Part shown: one piece after another, positions 1 through 8,619 of the stretch
Numbering within the stretch: position 1 is the first letter of the stretch
Layout of the letters: each line of letters opens with the position of its first letter
Assembly: GCA_002478115.1 (NCBI GenBank)
Contig: DLMH01000050.1
Coordinates: 1-17,232 of the forward strand
Direction of reading: 5' to 3'
Source of the DNA: Candidatus Acidiferrum typicum
GTDB lineage: Bacteria > Acidobacteriota > Terriglobia > Acidiferrales > UBA7541
DNA: 17,232 bases
Notes under the pieces: generated by a model
The model's input: the letters and a program-made list of their open reading frames with translations, nothing else
Databases searched by the model: none
What the model was told of the DNA's origin: nothing
Program-made: the position numbers and the translations under genes

Positions 1-189
1 CCCTTTATAGAACTTACCAGGCAGTGGCTCGTCGCCAGCGCGAATTGCTGCAACCAAGTTTCTTCCCGCAACTGACTCTCGTCTGTGCATTCGTCAAACT
101 CAAGGAAAGCTGGCCGGCTTAGGCGTCATCACTGCAAGCGACTTGGTATAGAATCGGTGCGGCTTTTAAACATCGCGAAGGAGAATCCG

Positions 190-2337
190 ATGAACAAATT
201 TTATTCCCGGAACGTATCTCTCGCACTCCTGAGCCTAGCTTCTCTGGTGCTTACTTCCGTGTTGGTCCTGCCCGCGGCCGACACAACTTCATCGCTACCC
301 TCACCCCCGGTGGCGAAGAAAGTGCCCAAAATCACCGAGATCAATGGCCATAAGCTTGTGGACAACTACTATTGGCTCCGCGATAAGAAAAACCCTGAAG
401 TGAAAGCGTATCTAGAAGCTGAAAATGCCTACACTGACGCGGTGATGAAGCCGACCGAGCCACTGCAGAAGAAGCTCTATGACGAAATGCTCAGCCGAAT
501 GAAGGAGACCGACGTGGAGGTGCCCTACAAGGAGGGCGGCTATTTCTATTATTTGCGAACGGAAGCCGGAAAGCAGTACGGCATTCGTTGCCGGAAAAAT
601 GGCAGTCTGGACGCCACGGAGGAAATAGTGCTGGATGTGAATGAACTCGCCAAGGGGCAGACTTTTATGTCACTTGGCGCGTTCGAGGTCAGTGACGATG
701 GGAATCTGCTGGCTTACACGACGGACAACACTGGATTCCGGCAATACACGCTGGCCGTGAAAGATTTGCGCACAGGAAAAATGTTGGTGGACCACGCTGA
801 GCGTGTCGACTCTGTCGCCTGGGCGAATGACAACAAAACGATCTTCTATACCGTCGAAGACGAGGTCTCAAAGCGGCCCTATCAGTTGTACCGTCATGCT
901 GTTGGCACAAGTGGCCCAGACCACCCGATCTATGAAGAAAAAGATGAAAAGTTTGAGATTGAAAACGTCAAGACGCGCAGCAAAGCCTACTTATTCCTCA
1001 TTTCCCGCAGTCACACCACCAGCGAAGCGCGTTACATTCCCGCTGACCAGCCCATGGCGGAATGGAAGGTGCTTGAACCGCGAAAACAGGACGTCGAGTA
1101 CTACCCGGATCACAATGGCAATTTCTTCTATATTCGCGTGAACGACGCAGGACCTAATTTCCGCCTAGTCAAGGCGCCCGTCTCGGATCCCATCAGAAAG
1201 AATTGGCAGGAACTCGTGCCGCATCGCCCCGACGTAATGCTCGACGATGCGGACTTCTTCAAGAACTACTACATCTCCTACGAGCGGGAGAAGGGGCTGC
1301 CACAGATTCGTGCCACCAACCTGCAGACCGGGGAGTCCCGGCGAGTTGAATTTCCGGAACCGGCTTACGTGGACTACCCATACATCAATCACGAATATGA
1401 CACCACCAAATTCAGGTATGGCTACCAATCGTTTATTACTGCACCATCGGTTTTTGAGTACGATCTACCTAGCGGCACTTCCACTTTGTTGAAGCAGAAA
1501 GAGGTACCCGGCGGCTATGATCGCACGCGATACCAGGTAGAGCAGATTTACGCAACGGCTTCCGATGGGGTGAAGATACCCATCTCGATCGTTCATCTGA
1601 AAAGCGCCATGCTGGACGGCAAAGGGCCCATTTATTTGACCGGCTATGGTTCTTATGGTGCCTCTTATGACATCGGCTTCAACTCCAACGTTTTCAGCAT
1701 GGTCGATCGTGGCGTGGTGGTGGCGGTGGCCCATATCCGCGGCGGTGGGGAAATGGGGAAGGCGTGGCACAATGACGGCCGCATGATGCACAAGAAAAAC
1801 ACATTCACAGACTTCATTGCCTCTGCCGAGTACCTTCTGGCCCAAGGATACGGCTCGAAGGATCGCTTGGTGATCGAGGGACGAAGCGCTGGCGGTCTGT
1901 TGATGGGCGCGGTTCTCAATATGCGGCCGGATTTGGTTCATGCGGCCTTAGTCGGGGTACCGTTTGTGGATGTGATGAATACCATGTTGGATGAATCTTT
2001 GCCACTGACCGTCACCGAATTCGAGGAATGGGGCAATCCGAAAGAAAAATCGGCATTCGATTATATGCTGACCTATTCCCCCTACGACAACATCGAGGCT
2101 AAGGGTTATCCCAACGTGCTTGTGAGGACTTCCTTCAATGACAGCCAGGTAATGTATTGGGAACCGGCCAAGTACGTTGCCAAGATGCGTGCTCTCCGAA
2201 CCGATCATAATATCTTACTTCTGAAAACGAACATGAGCCCTGCCGGACATGGCGGCTCATCGGGGCGCTATGATCGCCTGCATGAAGCAGCGTTTGATTA
2301 CGCGTACTACCTTACTCAGATGGGAATAAACAATTAG
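190..2337 (+). CDS. ptrB: Secreted oligopeptidase B-like serine peptidase (S9A family)
   Basis: Predicted 715-aa serine peptidase of the prolyl oligopeptidase family; it cleaves short peptides. The frame is open from 85, but ATG 190 is preferred: AAGGAG lies at 178-183, and a signal peptide (residues 1 to about 29) follows. An N-terminal beta-propeller is followed by an alpha/beta-hydrolase domain. The catalytic triad is visible: S566 in GRSAGG, D651 in FNDSQVMYWEPAKY, H687 in AGHGGSSGR. The blocks VPFVDVMNTMLDES and FEEWGNP match oligopeptidase B (PtrB), which prefers Arg/Lys at P1, more closely than prolyl oligopeptidase; the substrate preference is inferred. E. coli PtrB is cytosolic, so export to the periplasm is a difference. 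It stands alone on this strand and the next gene lies beyond an intron. A -10-like TAGAAT (149-154) precedes it without a convincing -35. The family call is secure; the subfamily is likely. Confidence 0.93.
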   Translation: MNKFYSRNVSLALLSLASLVLTSVLVLPAADTTSSLPSPPVAKKVPKITEINGHKLVDNYYWLRDKKNPEVKAYLEAENAYTDAVMKPTEPLQKKLYDEMLSRMKETDVEVPYKEGGYFYYLRTEAGKQYGIRCRKNGSLDATEEIVLDVNELAKGQTFMSLGAFEVSDDGNLLAYTTDNTGFRQYTLAVKDLRTGKMLVDHAERVDSVAWANDNKTIFYTVEDEVSKRPYQLYRHAVGTSGPDHPIYEEKDEKFEIENVKTRSKAYLFLISRSHTTSEARYIPADQPMAEWKVLEPRKQDVEYYPDHNGNFFYIRVNDAGPNFRLVKAPVSDPIRKNWQELVPHRPDVMLDDADFFKNYYISYEREKGLPQIRATNLQTGESRRVEFPEPAYVDYPYINHEYDTTKFRYGYQSFITAPSVFEYDLPSGTSTLLKQKEVPGGYDRTRYQVEQIYATASDGVKIPISIVHLKSAMLDGKGPIYLTGYGSYGASYDIGFNSNVFSMVDRGVVVAVAHIRGGGEMGKAWHNDGRMMHKKNTFTDFIASAEYLLAQGYGSKDRLVIEGRSAGGLLMGAVLNMRPDLVHAALVGVPFVDVMNTMLDESLPLTVTEFEEWGNPKEKSAFDYMLTYSPYDNIEAKGYPNVLVRTSFNDSQVMYWEPAKYVAKMRALRTDHNILLLKTNMSPAGHGGSSGRYDRLHEAAFDYAYYLTQMGINN

Positions 2338-2692
2338 TACGCGGGACGGCGGCCTGAGAATTTCCGCACGAAAATGGACAGCAAACGAATTGTCGGCGAG
2401 ATTCCCGATAAACGCTAGTGTTTTAGCGAAGGCGCGCATTTGAGGAGGGAGTGCGCGTGGGCGCGATGCTCTGGCGCGCGTTCGATAAAACCGTTTGAAG
2501 GTGGCCGCTGGCGATTGCGGTGGATGCGGGCTAATGGCTATGGGAATTGAATCTTTTTCTGCCTGCAACCTATTGATTTTGCGTTGCTTAGAAAATTCGG
2601 GGAAAAGCCAAAATTGCGATTCAAAGCTTCACAGTGAAGTATGACGTGCAGAGCATAGCACGCGAAGCGTCCGCCGCGCCAGCGGCTACGTT
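2338..2692. other. Intergenic region between peptidase gene and intron
   Basis: No gene is supported here. The region holds the intron's 5' exon hairpin at its right edge, a short weak inverted repeat CGCTA/TAGCG (2413-2428) that might belong to the end of the peptidase transcript, and a perfect 13-nt palindrome CTTCACAGTGAAG (2627-2639) of unknown meaning. No convincing U-tract terminator was seen. Confidence 0.5.
2668..2692 (+). other. Hairpin and 5' exon target of the group IIC intron
   Basis: CGT(2668-2670)+CCGC(2671-2674) pair with GCGG(2682-2685)+ACG(2688-2690), leaving a 7-nt loop and a CT bulge. TT follows and then the intron begins at 2693. Group IIC introns are known to insert just after stem-loops (terminators or attC sites), so this hairpin is the probable recognition element. 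No attC core sites were recognised. Confidence 0.6.
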
Positions 2693-3158
2693 GTGTGCTG
2701 GGCATGTTCAGCAGCCAGGAGGTGCAAGTCCTCTACCCAACCTGATGGAGGTGAAGGGTTAGCGATGACGCAAGGGCTATCGCCGCGAGGTGAGGTCTGA
2801 AGGAAGCGTCAAGCAAACGTGCGAGTTGATGAACAAGAACCGGATACAAGGCGTGAGCGTCGGACGAGTGGGCAACGTACCGCGAAGTCCATATTCCATC
2901 AAGGATGCGACGCGTAGATTCGGCGACTGCGCACGGAAGGCGGCTGAAATTACCCCAGGAGATCTGTCCTGTGTCGCTTCGGTGACTGAGAGAGCCGAAA
3001 GGCAATCTGACCGCAGGGCAGAAGTCAGCAGAGGGTGTAGTAGATCATATCGTCGGCAAGGCTAGTGAGGCACTCCAATACCGAAAGGTGGAGTCAACAG
3101 ATAGGCCGAGCCGGGAACGGTGATCGAAGACCCGAACGAGAGGAGAGGCGAGTAGGAC

Positions 3159-4550
3159 ATGGATCTCAAGCGCGACAAGCGGCAGAACATCCAAAAGAAA
3201 CTGGACTTCTCATCCGAGCGGAAGGGTGAAGCCCGTCAAGCTGGAAGGGAAGAGACCGAATCGCGTCAGGCGATGCATGAACCCGAAAACCCAGCTAACA
3301 CCATCCGACTCATGGAGGAAGTATGTGAGCGAGAAAATCTGTTGGAGGCATTACGGCGGGTGAAGGCCAACAAAGGTAGCGCGGGGATCGACGGGATGAC
3401 TGTCGGCCAACTCAGCGGCTACCTGGAGGAGCACTGGCTCACCATCCGGGAACAACTGCTGAACGGGACCTATAAACCGCAGCCGGTAAGGCGTGTGGAA
3501 ATCGAGAAGCCGGACGGAGGAGGGAGGCGAAAGCTTGGTATCCCAACTACGCTCGATCGATTTCTTCAGCAAGCGGTGATGCAGGTTCTGCAGCGGCAGT
3601 GGGACCCGACGTTCTCCGATCATAGCTACGGTTTTCGACCGGGGCGATCCGCGCATCAAGCAGTAGCCCAAGCTCAGCAGTATCTCGCGGAAGGTTACGG
3701 CTGGGTGATCGATCTCGACTTGGAGAAGTTCTTCGATCGAGTCAATCACGACAAACTGATGGGGCAGGTCGCCAAACGTGTCGAGGACAAGCGGCTGCTA
3801 AAGATCATTCGGGCGTTCCTGAACGCCGGAGTGATGGAGAACGGGTTAGTCAGTCCAAGCGTGGAGGGGACTCCGCAAGGGGGTCCGCTTTCGCCGCTGC
3901 TCAGCAACCTCGTGCTCGACGAACTCGACGGGGAGTTGGAGCGCCGTGGACATCGCTATGTTCGCTACGCAGATGACTGCAATATCTACGTGCGCAGCGA
4001 GCGAGCAGGTCAACGAGTGATGAAGAGCATCACGCAATTCATCACGCAGAAGCTCAAACTCAAAGTGAACGAGACAAAGAGTGCGGTGGCGCGACCGCAG
4101 GAGCGGAAGTTCCTCGGATTCAGCTTTACAGACGGACCAGAGGTCAAGCGAGCAATCGCGCCGAAGGCCTTGGCCCGTTTTAAGCGGCGAGTCCGGGAGA
4201 TCACACGCCGTGCAAAGGGCGTCAGCATCGAAACGACGATGGAGGAACTAGCCCCGTACATGCGGGGCTGGCGCAGCTATTTCGGCTTCTGCGAAACCCC
4301 TCGTGTCCTCGTGTATCTTACTTGCTGGGTCCGCGTGCGACTTCGCGTGGCTCTCTGGCGACAGTGGAAAACACCACGTCGTCGCCGGGCAGCTCTCTTG
4401 GCACTGGGAGTACATCCAAAACTGGCGAGCAACACTGCTGGCAGCGGACGCGGCTCCTGGTACGTCGCCCACGCCAAGGCCCTATCCGTCGCGCTTTCCA
4501 ATGCCTACCTCAAATCGCTCGGTCTCCCTACCTTGGAGGATGAGTGCTAA
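3159..4550 (+). CDS. ltrA: Group IIC intron reverse transcriptase/maturase
   Basis: Predicted 463-aa intron-encoded protein, encoded in intron domain IV, that helps splicing and copies the intron into DNA. Reverse-transcriptase blocks are in order: GIPTTLDRFLQQAV, YGFRPGRSAHQAV, DLDLEKFFDRVNH (D185/D187), GTPQGGPLSPLLSN, and YADD at 270-273 in YVRYADDCNIYV, then KFLGFSFT and the maturase (domain X) region. The catalytic aspartates are intact. There is no C-terminal HNH endonuclease, as is normal for class IIC. The text is very close to the bacterial IIC enzymes from Geobacillus and Bacillus. ATG 3159 has a purine-rich GAGGAGAGG upstream; a second ATG at 3273 gives 425 aa, nearer the usual length of about 420, so the true start is uncertain. 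Confidence 0.95.
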   Translation: MDLKRDKRQNIQKKLDFSSERKGEARQAGREETESRQAMHEPENPANTIRLMEEVCERENLLEALRRVKANKGSAGIDGMTVGQLSGYLEEHWLTIREQLLNGTYKPQPVRRVEIEKPDGGGRRKLGIPTTLDRFLQQAVMQVLQRQWDPTFSDHSYGFRPGRSAHQAVAQAQQYLAEGYGWVIDLDLEKFFDRVNHDKLMGQVAKRVEDKRLLKIIRAFLNAGVMENGLVSPSVEGTPQGGPLSPLLSNLVLDELDGELERRGHRYVRYADDCNIYVRSERAGQRVMKSITQFITQKLKLKVNETKSAVARPQERKFLGFSFTDGPEVKRAIAPKALARFKRRVREITRRAKGVSIETTMEELAPYMRGWRSYFGFCETPRVLVYLTCWVRVRLRVALWRQWKTPRRRRAALLALGVHPKLASNTAGSGRGSWYVAHAKALSVALSNAYLKSLGLPTLEDEC

Positions 4551-4564
4551 CGTAACCATCTCGA

Positions 4565-4596
4565 ACCGCCGTGTACGGACCCGTACGCACGGTGGT
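4565..4596 (+). ncRNA. Group II intron domain V (catalytic hairpin)
   Basis: A 9-bp lower stem (4565-4573 with 4588-4596), a two-base CG bulge (4586-4587), a 4-bp upper stem (TACG/CGTA) and a GACC loop give the standard domain V fold. The catalytic triad at 4567-4569 is CGC, the form characteristic of class IIC, rather than AGC. Confidence 0.88.
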
Positions 4597-4598
4597 GT

Positions 4599-4633
4599 GG
4601 CAGGGGTCAGCGGGCAACCGCTGCCCCTATGCC
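4599..4633 (+). ncRNA. Group II intron domain VI with bulged branch-point A
   Basis: GGCA and GGGG (4599-4606) pair with CCCC and TGCC (4624-4633); CAGCGG pairs with CCGCTG around a GCAA tetraloop (4614-4617). T4628 and A4629 are unpaired. A4629 lies 7 nt from the proposed 3' splice site and is the likely branch point. Confidence 0.8.
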
Positions 4634-4871
4634 GATCGAAAGGGCGTTGTGGGAAGTTAGACCGCATCGCACCAATTCAGATGGACGTATAACGCATTAA
4701 TCCGAAACTTGAAGTACTGGAACGGCATTTGTCCGGCTTTCCGACTTTTCGAGAGTTAGGATATCGGTCGGGCGTCGGCAGGGCTCCAGATGAAAATCGT
4801 TTCACAATATCGCGAACGGGCGAGGTGGGCATACAATAGTGCCGTTTTCGTGGTCAAAAAGGAAATCCCGG

Positions 4872-6157
4872 ATGAAACTTGTTCTTCGCGTTTGTTTGCT
4901 CGTGTTTTACTTTGCTTCGGGCGTTTTTGCGGCGCCCGGAGCGGTCCGCTGCGGGAAACTGGTGGACGTTCGCACCGGCAAGGTGCTCGTGGACCAAATG
5001 GTTGTCTTCGATGAAAGTGGCACCATTACGGCTGTTGGCGCGGCCGCATCCGCCACTTTGCCGAAGGGCGACACTCCCACCGACCTTTCCGGATCAACCT
5101 GCCTCCCCGGTTTAATTGACGTTCATACGCACATTACCTCTGATCCGTACATGAGCGGCTACGAAGGTCTCGGCGTCTCTTATCCGCGCGAAGCCATCAT
5201 CGGGGCGGAAAACGCCAATAAGACCGTACGCGCTGGCTTCACGACGGTGCGCAACGTCGGGGCGGGCGGCTTCTCCGATGTCGCTCTGCGCGATGGCATT
5301 AATGCGGGTGACGTTCCCGGCCCGCGCATGTTTGTTTCCGGCCCGCCGCTTGGCATCACCGGAAGACATTGCGACAGCAATCTTCTCCCTTTTGAGTTTC
5401 ACTACAAGCGGGCGGGAGTGGCGGATGGCCCGTGGGAAGCGCGTGCCAAGGTTCGCGAAGTGGTGAAATATGGCGCGGACCTCATCAAGGTTTGTGCGTC
5501 CGGAGGCGTGCTGAGCAAGCGTGATCTTCCCGGGACTCCGCAGTACTCGCTGGAAGAACTTACGGCCATTGCCGAAGAGGCGCACAAACTCGGCCGCAAA
5601 GTGGCCGCGCACGCCCATGGCACGCAATCCATCAAAGACTCGATTCGCGCCGGGATCGATTCCATCGAACACTCCAGCCTGATTGACGACGAAGGCATCG
5701 CGCTGGCCATACAGCACAACACTTATTTGGTGTTCGATATTTACGATAACGACTTTATTCTCTCCCAGAGCGCAAAGGTGGGCATGCTACCCAAATCCAT
5801 CGAAAAAGAAAAGAAGCTCGGCTGGCTCCAGCGGGAGAATTTCCGGCATGCCTTCCAGTCTGGCGCGAAGATTGCCTTCGGCACGGATGCCGGCGTGTAT
5901 CTCCATGGCGACAACGCCAAACAATTCGCCAGGATGGTCGAGTGGGGCATGAAGCCCATAGGCGCGATTCAGGCCGCGACCATCAACGCCGCGGACCTAA
6001 TCGGCCAGCCGAACAAACTCGGCGCGTTAGAGCCGGGCACTACGCGGACCTGATTGCGGTGAGCGGCGACCCGCTGACGGACGTCAAGGTGCTCGAGTCC
6101 GTATCCTTTGTCATGAAGGCCGGAGCCGTGGTGCACAGCGACACCGCCTCCAAATAA
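4872..6157 (+). pseudogene. Secreted metal-dependent amidohydrolase, frameshifted near its 3' end
   Basis: Amidohydrolase-superfamily enzyme of the Xaa-Pro dipeptidase/imidazolonepropionase-like group (COG1228 type); its substrate is unknown. ATG 4872 (AAGGA upstream) starts a signal peptide ending near FAAPGAV. Metal ligands are complete: H85 and H87 (DVHTH), K206 (candidate carbamylated Lys in LIKVCASGG), H247 and H249 (AAHAHG), H267 (IEHSS), D339 (GTDAG). The main frame stops at 6053 right after EPG. The natural continuation HYADLIAVSGDPL...HSDTASK is open in the +2-shifted frame up to TAA 6155-6157, so one base is missing near the G run 6035-6037. Only about 40 residues are displaced, so this may be a sequencing error in a homopolymer or a recent mutation. 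A TACAAT box (4832-4837) precedes it. Confidence 0.85.
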
Positions 6158-6160
6158 TCT

Positions 6161-6346
6161 CTACCTCACGCCGGCGAGCGCGCTGGTTACTTCCTTGATG
6201 TCCGGCACGACCGGGATGTCGTAGATTTTGGACCAGGCGACTTTGCCCTGTTTATCGACGATTACAGGCAGTCGGGATGCTTTCTAAAACTGCGGTGTCT
6301 CGCGGGAGGCCGACCGTAGAGCAACGATCTCGATTTGGATGGCACC
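6161..6346 (-). pseudogene. Decayed peroxiredoxin/redoxin remnant
   Basis: Reading the minus strand, the last 40 codons give LPVIVDKQGKVAWSKIYDIP and then PDIKEVTSAL ending at TAG 6161-6163. This resembles the C-terminal part of AhpC/TSA-type thioredoxin-fold peroxiredoxins (F/V-VIDKQGKVAW...). Upstream in the same frame is a stop at 6284-6286, preceded by IEIVALRSASRETPQF, which resembles the middle beta strand (IEIVALSVDS) of the same fold. Some 40 residues expected between the two blocks are missing, as is the N-terminal half with the peroxidatic Cys. It is therefore a fragment with a deletion and a stop, facing the amidohydrolase gene tail to tail. Identification rests on short motifs. 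Confidence 0.45.
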
Positions 6347-6773
6347 TTATCACTTACGTTCCGGCGTTCGTGTTTCCTGTGCCAAGTTTTACCGCCTAGC
6401 ATTGCTCCCCGAAATGTGCAGAGTCCGCTTTCGTGCCCCATGTTGGAAATAGGATTCTCTAAACCTTTAGAAACTGTGCATTGTTCTGGTGATGATCCCT
6501 TTGCGGGTCAAGCAGCCAAGGAGAGGTTGCAGGAGTAAGCACGCGTCGTGCGATCAGGGCCGCCGGCACCACCGGAATGCGCCATCGCGCGAGGTCCGAA
6601 GAGCATCAATGTTTCCGAGAGCACGGTAGCTGTGCTGGCGATTTTCCGGGGCCGGTTGCAGCCCGAAAGTGCCGAAGCGTTCCGCGAGTACCGCTCTCGC
6701 CTGATTGATGTTTTCCGGAAAGGAGATCAGCTTCCGAAGATTTCGCAGGCGCGATTGAGTTTCTGCGGGTGGG
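6347..6773. other. Intergenic region with no gene supported
   Basis: Several short frames are open here on both strands (for example plus 6548-6817, which runs into the neighbouring minus-strand gene), but none has a recognisable motif or ribosome binding site. No clear terminator was found for either converging unit. It is probably decayed sequence continuing from the redoxin remnant. Confidence 0.45.
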
Positions 6774-8108
6774 CTATTCCACCAGTTGAAGATTCAAGGC
6801 AATGCGCACACCGTTGACGAGCACCTGGCTTTTGTCGATGAGCGCCTGGTTGGTGATTTCATTGTTGACAAATTGTCGTGCCAAAGCCGCGGGAAGAATG
6901 AACTCGATGGCCTCGGAGCGTTCCTTGGTGCTTATACCGGAAGTGAGCGGGTTGATGACGGAGAAATCGTACACGGCGATGGCGTTGTCGTCGGGGACCT
7001 TGTCCAGAATGTCCTTCAGTTTGGGAGCGAGAAAGAGATCGAAGGTCTGGGCAGCGCGCTTATAAATGGAAGATTTCTCGATATCAAAGCGCAGGTTGTT
7101 GCGCAGGGTCATCTGCAGAGCGAGTTGTTTGCCGATCACCACGAAAGCCGGAGGGTCGTAATCCACAAACTGAAATTTGGCCTGCCCATCCTTTGAGAGG
7201 GTGTCGAGCTGCGCCTGGTATTGCGACTGCAAACGATCCACATCCGCTTGTGTGGCAATGGGTCTGGCTTGAGAAAGGTCAGGCTTGGCAGCCGCGCTCG
7301 AAGAAGAGTCAGAAGACGCTTCTGCCGCGACAGAAGGGATCGCGTTGGGAATTGCGCGATTCAAACGGCTAAGGGTGGTTGAAGAGCCCACCGTGGATGG
7401 GGAGTCGCTCTTCGATGGTTTAGTGCGGGGCAGCGTGGAAACGACGTAGGGATCCTTCTCCAATAGCGACAATCCGAATTCCTGCCCGCCGAGAAAAATC
7501 ATGGACCGATTGAGGACATCCTGGCGCGCCGTGTCGTTGGTAGCCTGTGCCAGAACGAATGCGTCCGAGCGATCCACCACGATGACGAGGAGTTCCTTGC
7601 CCTCGTAGTCGTAGCTCTTCTCGGCGGCGCGGGTGTGGTAGGACACCTCGAAGCCGATGGCGTCGCAGGCAACGTCCGGCGGGATGCCTTGCGTGACCGT
7701 CTGCAGGATGGGAAGCAACACGTCCTGAAAGGTGCGGGCGGCGCGTTCATTGCGCGTGAATTGCGTTGAACTATACGCCGCATTGTAGTTGCCGGTGATC
7801 TTCAAAACGGTGCGATCGCGGAACTTCACGAATTCCAGGCCGCGCGAATCCGTCTCCGCCTGCTTGGCCGGCTCGATACCGACGTAGCGGCTCAAGTAGA
7901 ACGGAAAGGGAAAGTGCAATTTGGCGATGGCTTGATTGAGGCTCTTGAGCTGCGAAAAATACTGTTTCTCCAGCGCTTTCAGGTCGGGGTCCAGAATTTC
8001 ATTGGGGCTGACCTGGGCGGAGACAAGCGGCGCACTCGCCAGAAGAACGGCAGTGGTCACGATAAACAGCAGGATACGGGTGGCCGTAATAGGGCGCATG
8101 AATTTCAT
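6774..8108 (-). CDS. Secreted protein of unknown function with two copies of one domain
   Basis: A 444-aa protein with a signal peptide (residues 1-31, cut near VSAQ). I recognise no family. Copy 1 (about 41-216) and copy 2 (about 288-442) align: YFSQLKSL with YQAQLDTL, AARTFQDVLLPIL with AAQTFDLFLAPKL, and DVLNRSMIFLGGQEFGLSL with ALIDKSQVLVNGVRIALNL. Between them lies a Ser/Ala/Pro-rich linker (about 220-285). There are no heme motifs; single Cys at position 148. It is the last gene of the respiratory operon, 19 nt after the cytochrome c stop, so a periplasmic role in assembly or stability of the complex is possible but unproven. ATG 8108 is used; ATG 8099 would remove three residues. The ribosome binding site is weak, consistent with translation following its upstream neighbour. 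Confidence 0.85.
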   Translation of the reverse strand: MKFMRPITATRILLFIVTTAVLLASAPLVSAQVSPNEILDPDLKALEKQYFSQLKSLNQAIAKLHFPFPFYLSRYVGIEPAKQAETDSRGLEFVKFRDRTVLKITGNYNAAYSSTQFTRNERAARTFQDVLLPILQTVTQGIPPDVACDAIGFEVSYHTRAAEKSYDYEGKELLVIVVDRSDAFVLAQATNDTARQDVLNRSMIFLGGQEFGLSLLEKDPYVVSTLPRTKPSKSDSPSTVGSSTTLSRLNRAIPNAIPSVAAEASSDSSSSAAAKPDLSQARPIATQADVDRLQSQYQAQLDTLSKDGQAKFQFVDYDPPAFVVIGKQLALQMTLRNNLRFDIEKSSIYKRAAQTFDLFLAPKLKDILDKVPDDNAIAVYDFSVINPLTSGISTKERSEAIEFILPAALARQFVNNEITNQALIDKSQVLVNGVRIALNLQLVE

Positions 8109-8127
8109 CTTGCGATTTTATCATCCA

Positions 8128-8619
8128 CTACTTGGCAGTGTATTGCGACCCCGGGCGCCCGGGCCTTTGATAGGGCGGCTGAGCGATCGCGCGGGTGAAG
8201 GCGATCACCGCCTGGATTTCGCCAGCGGAAAGGGTTTTGCCGTAGGGCGGCATCATGGCCGACTTGCCCAGCGCGCTTCCGCCAAGGGTGATGATGTTCC
8301 GCATGAACTCATCGCTTTCGCCGTTTAACTTCTCGCCGTCGTTAAGGAGCGGGGGAACGGGCGTGAGGTTGCTGCGGTTGGAAGGGCCAGCGGGCGTGGC
8401 ATCAGCGTGGCACCACACACAATACTGGTAGAAGATGCGCTTGCCTTGGGCTTCCTGATAGCCGAGATTGACCAGCTTCGTACTGTCGTTCCAATCCGCT
8501 TCGGTATCGTACGCGCCGAAGGCTTCCACGGGCTTCACAGCTTCAGCGCTTTTCTTGCAAGCGGAAATATCGAATGCGGCAAAGAGAAGCGGCAGGGCCA
8601 GCAGGATTCTGGATTTCAT
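8128..8619 (-). CDS. Monoheme cytochrome c, probable lipoprotein
   Basis: A 163-aa class I cytochrome c that would carry electrons in the periplasm. Heme attachment is CVWCH (67-71), and the distal ligand is M122 or M123 in SAMMPPYGKTLSAGEIQAVIAF, a typical class I ending. The N-terminus is a signal sequence ending in ISAC (18-21), which fits a lipobox, so the protein is probably lipid-anchored at C21. Its ATG overlaps the TGA of the octaheme cytochrome gene (ATGA, 8616-8619), implying coupled translation and co-function: it probably accepts electrons from, or delivers them to, the Rieske/cytochrome b complex. Confidence 0.92.
   Translation of the reverse strand: MKSRILLALPLLFAAFDISACKKSAEAVKPVEAFGAYDTEADWNDSTKLVNLGYQEAQGKRIFYQYCVWCHADATPAGPSNRSNLTPVPPLLNDGEKLNGESDEFMRNIITLGGSALGKSAMMPPYGKTLSAGEIQAVIAFTRAIAQPPYQRPGRPGSQYTAK

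Larger units (their letters stand above)
2693..4636 (+). mobile_element. Group IIC intron (ribozyme plus maturase ORF), apparently intact
   Basis: A 1944-nt retroelement that splices as RNA and moves by target-primed reverse transcription. The 5' end GTGTGC (2693) and the following GGCATG resemble the Oceanobacillus iheyensis IIC intron. Other ribozyme blocks shared with it as I recall it are ACGCAAGGG near 2769, GTCTGAAGGAAGC near 2795-2810 and AGTCAGCAGA near 3022-3033. Domain IV carries the reverse transcriptase; domains V and VI follow at 4565-4633. The 3' end GCCGAT (4636) lies 7 nt after the bulged branch-point A4629. The insertion is intergenic, on the coding strand relative to its plus-strand neighbours. 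The boundaries are from family comparison and may be off by a few bases. Confidence 0.88.

Noticed and set aside
149..154. TAGAAT as -10 box of the peptidase gene, and similarly TACAAT at 4832-4837 before the amidohydrolase
   Set aside because: Both lie about 35 nt before the start codon and match five of six bases, but neither has a -35 at proper spacing, so they were not listed as promoters.
2693..4636. CRISPR or retron association of the reverse transcriptase
   Set aside because: No repeats or Cas genes are present; the flanking ribozyme domains identify it as a group II intron.
6335..6538. 67-codon plus-strand frame
   Set aside because: Lies in the decayed region, partly antisense to the redoxin remnant, with no family signature.
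6548..6817. 89-codon plus-strand frame
   Set aside because: No ribosome binding site or recognisable motif; it overlaps the 3' end of the minus-strand secreted protein, and the opposite strand is also open by chance in this GC-rich stretch.
8616..8619. Alternative complex III (Act operon)
   Set aside because: The cytochromes could suggest it, but true Rieske and cytochrome b genes are present and no NrfD-like ActC/ActF proteins or ActB molybdopterin-like protein are seen.
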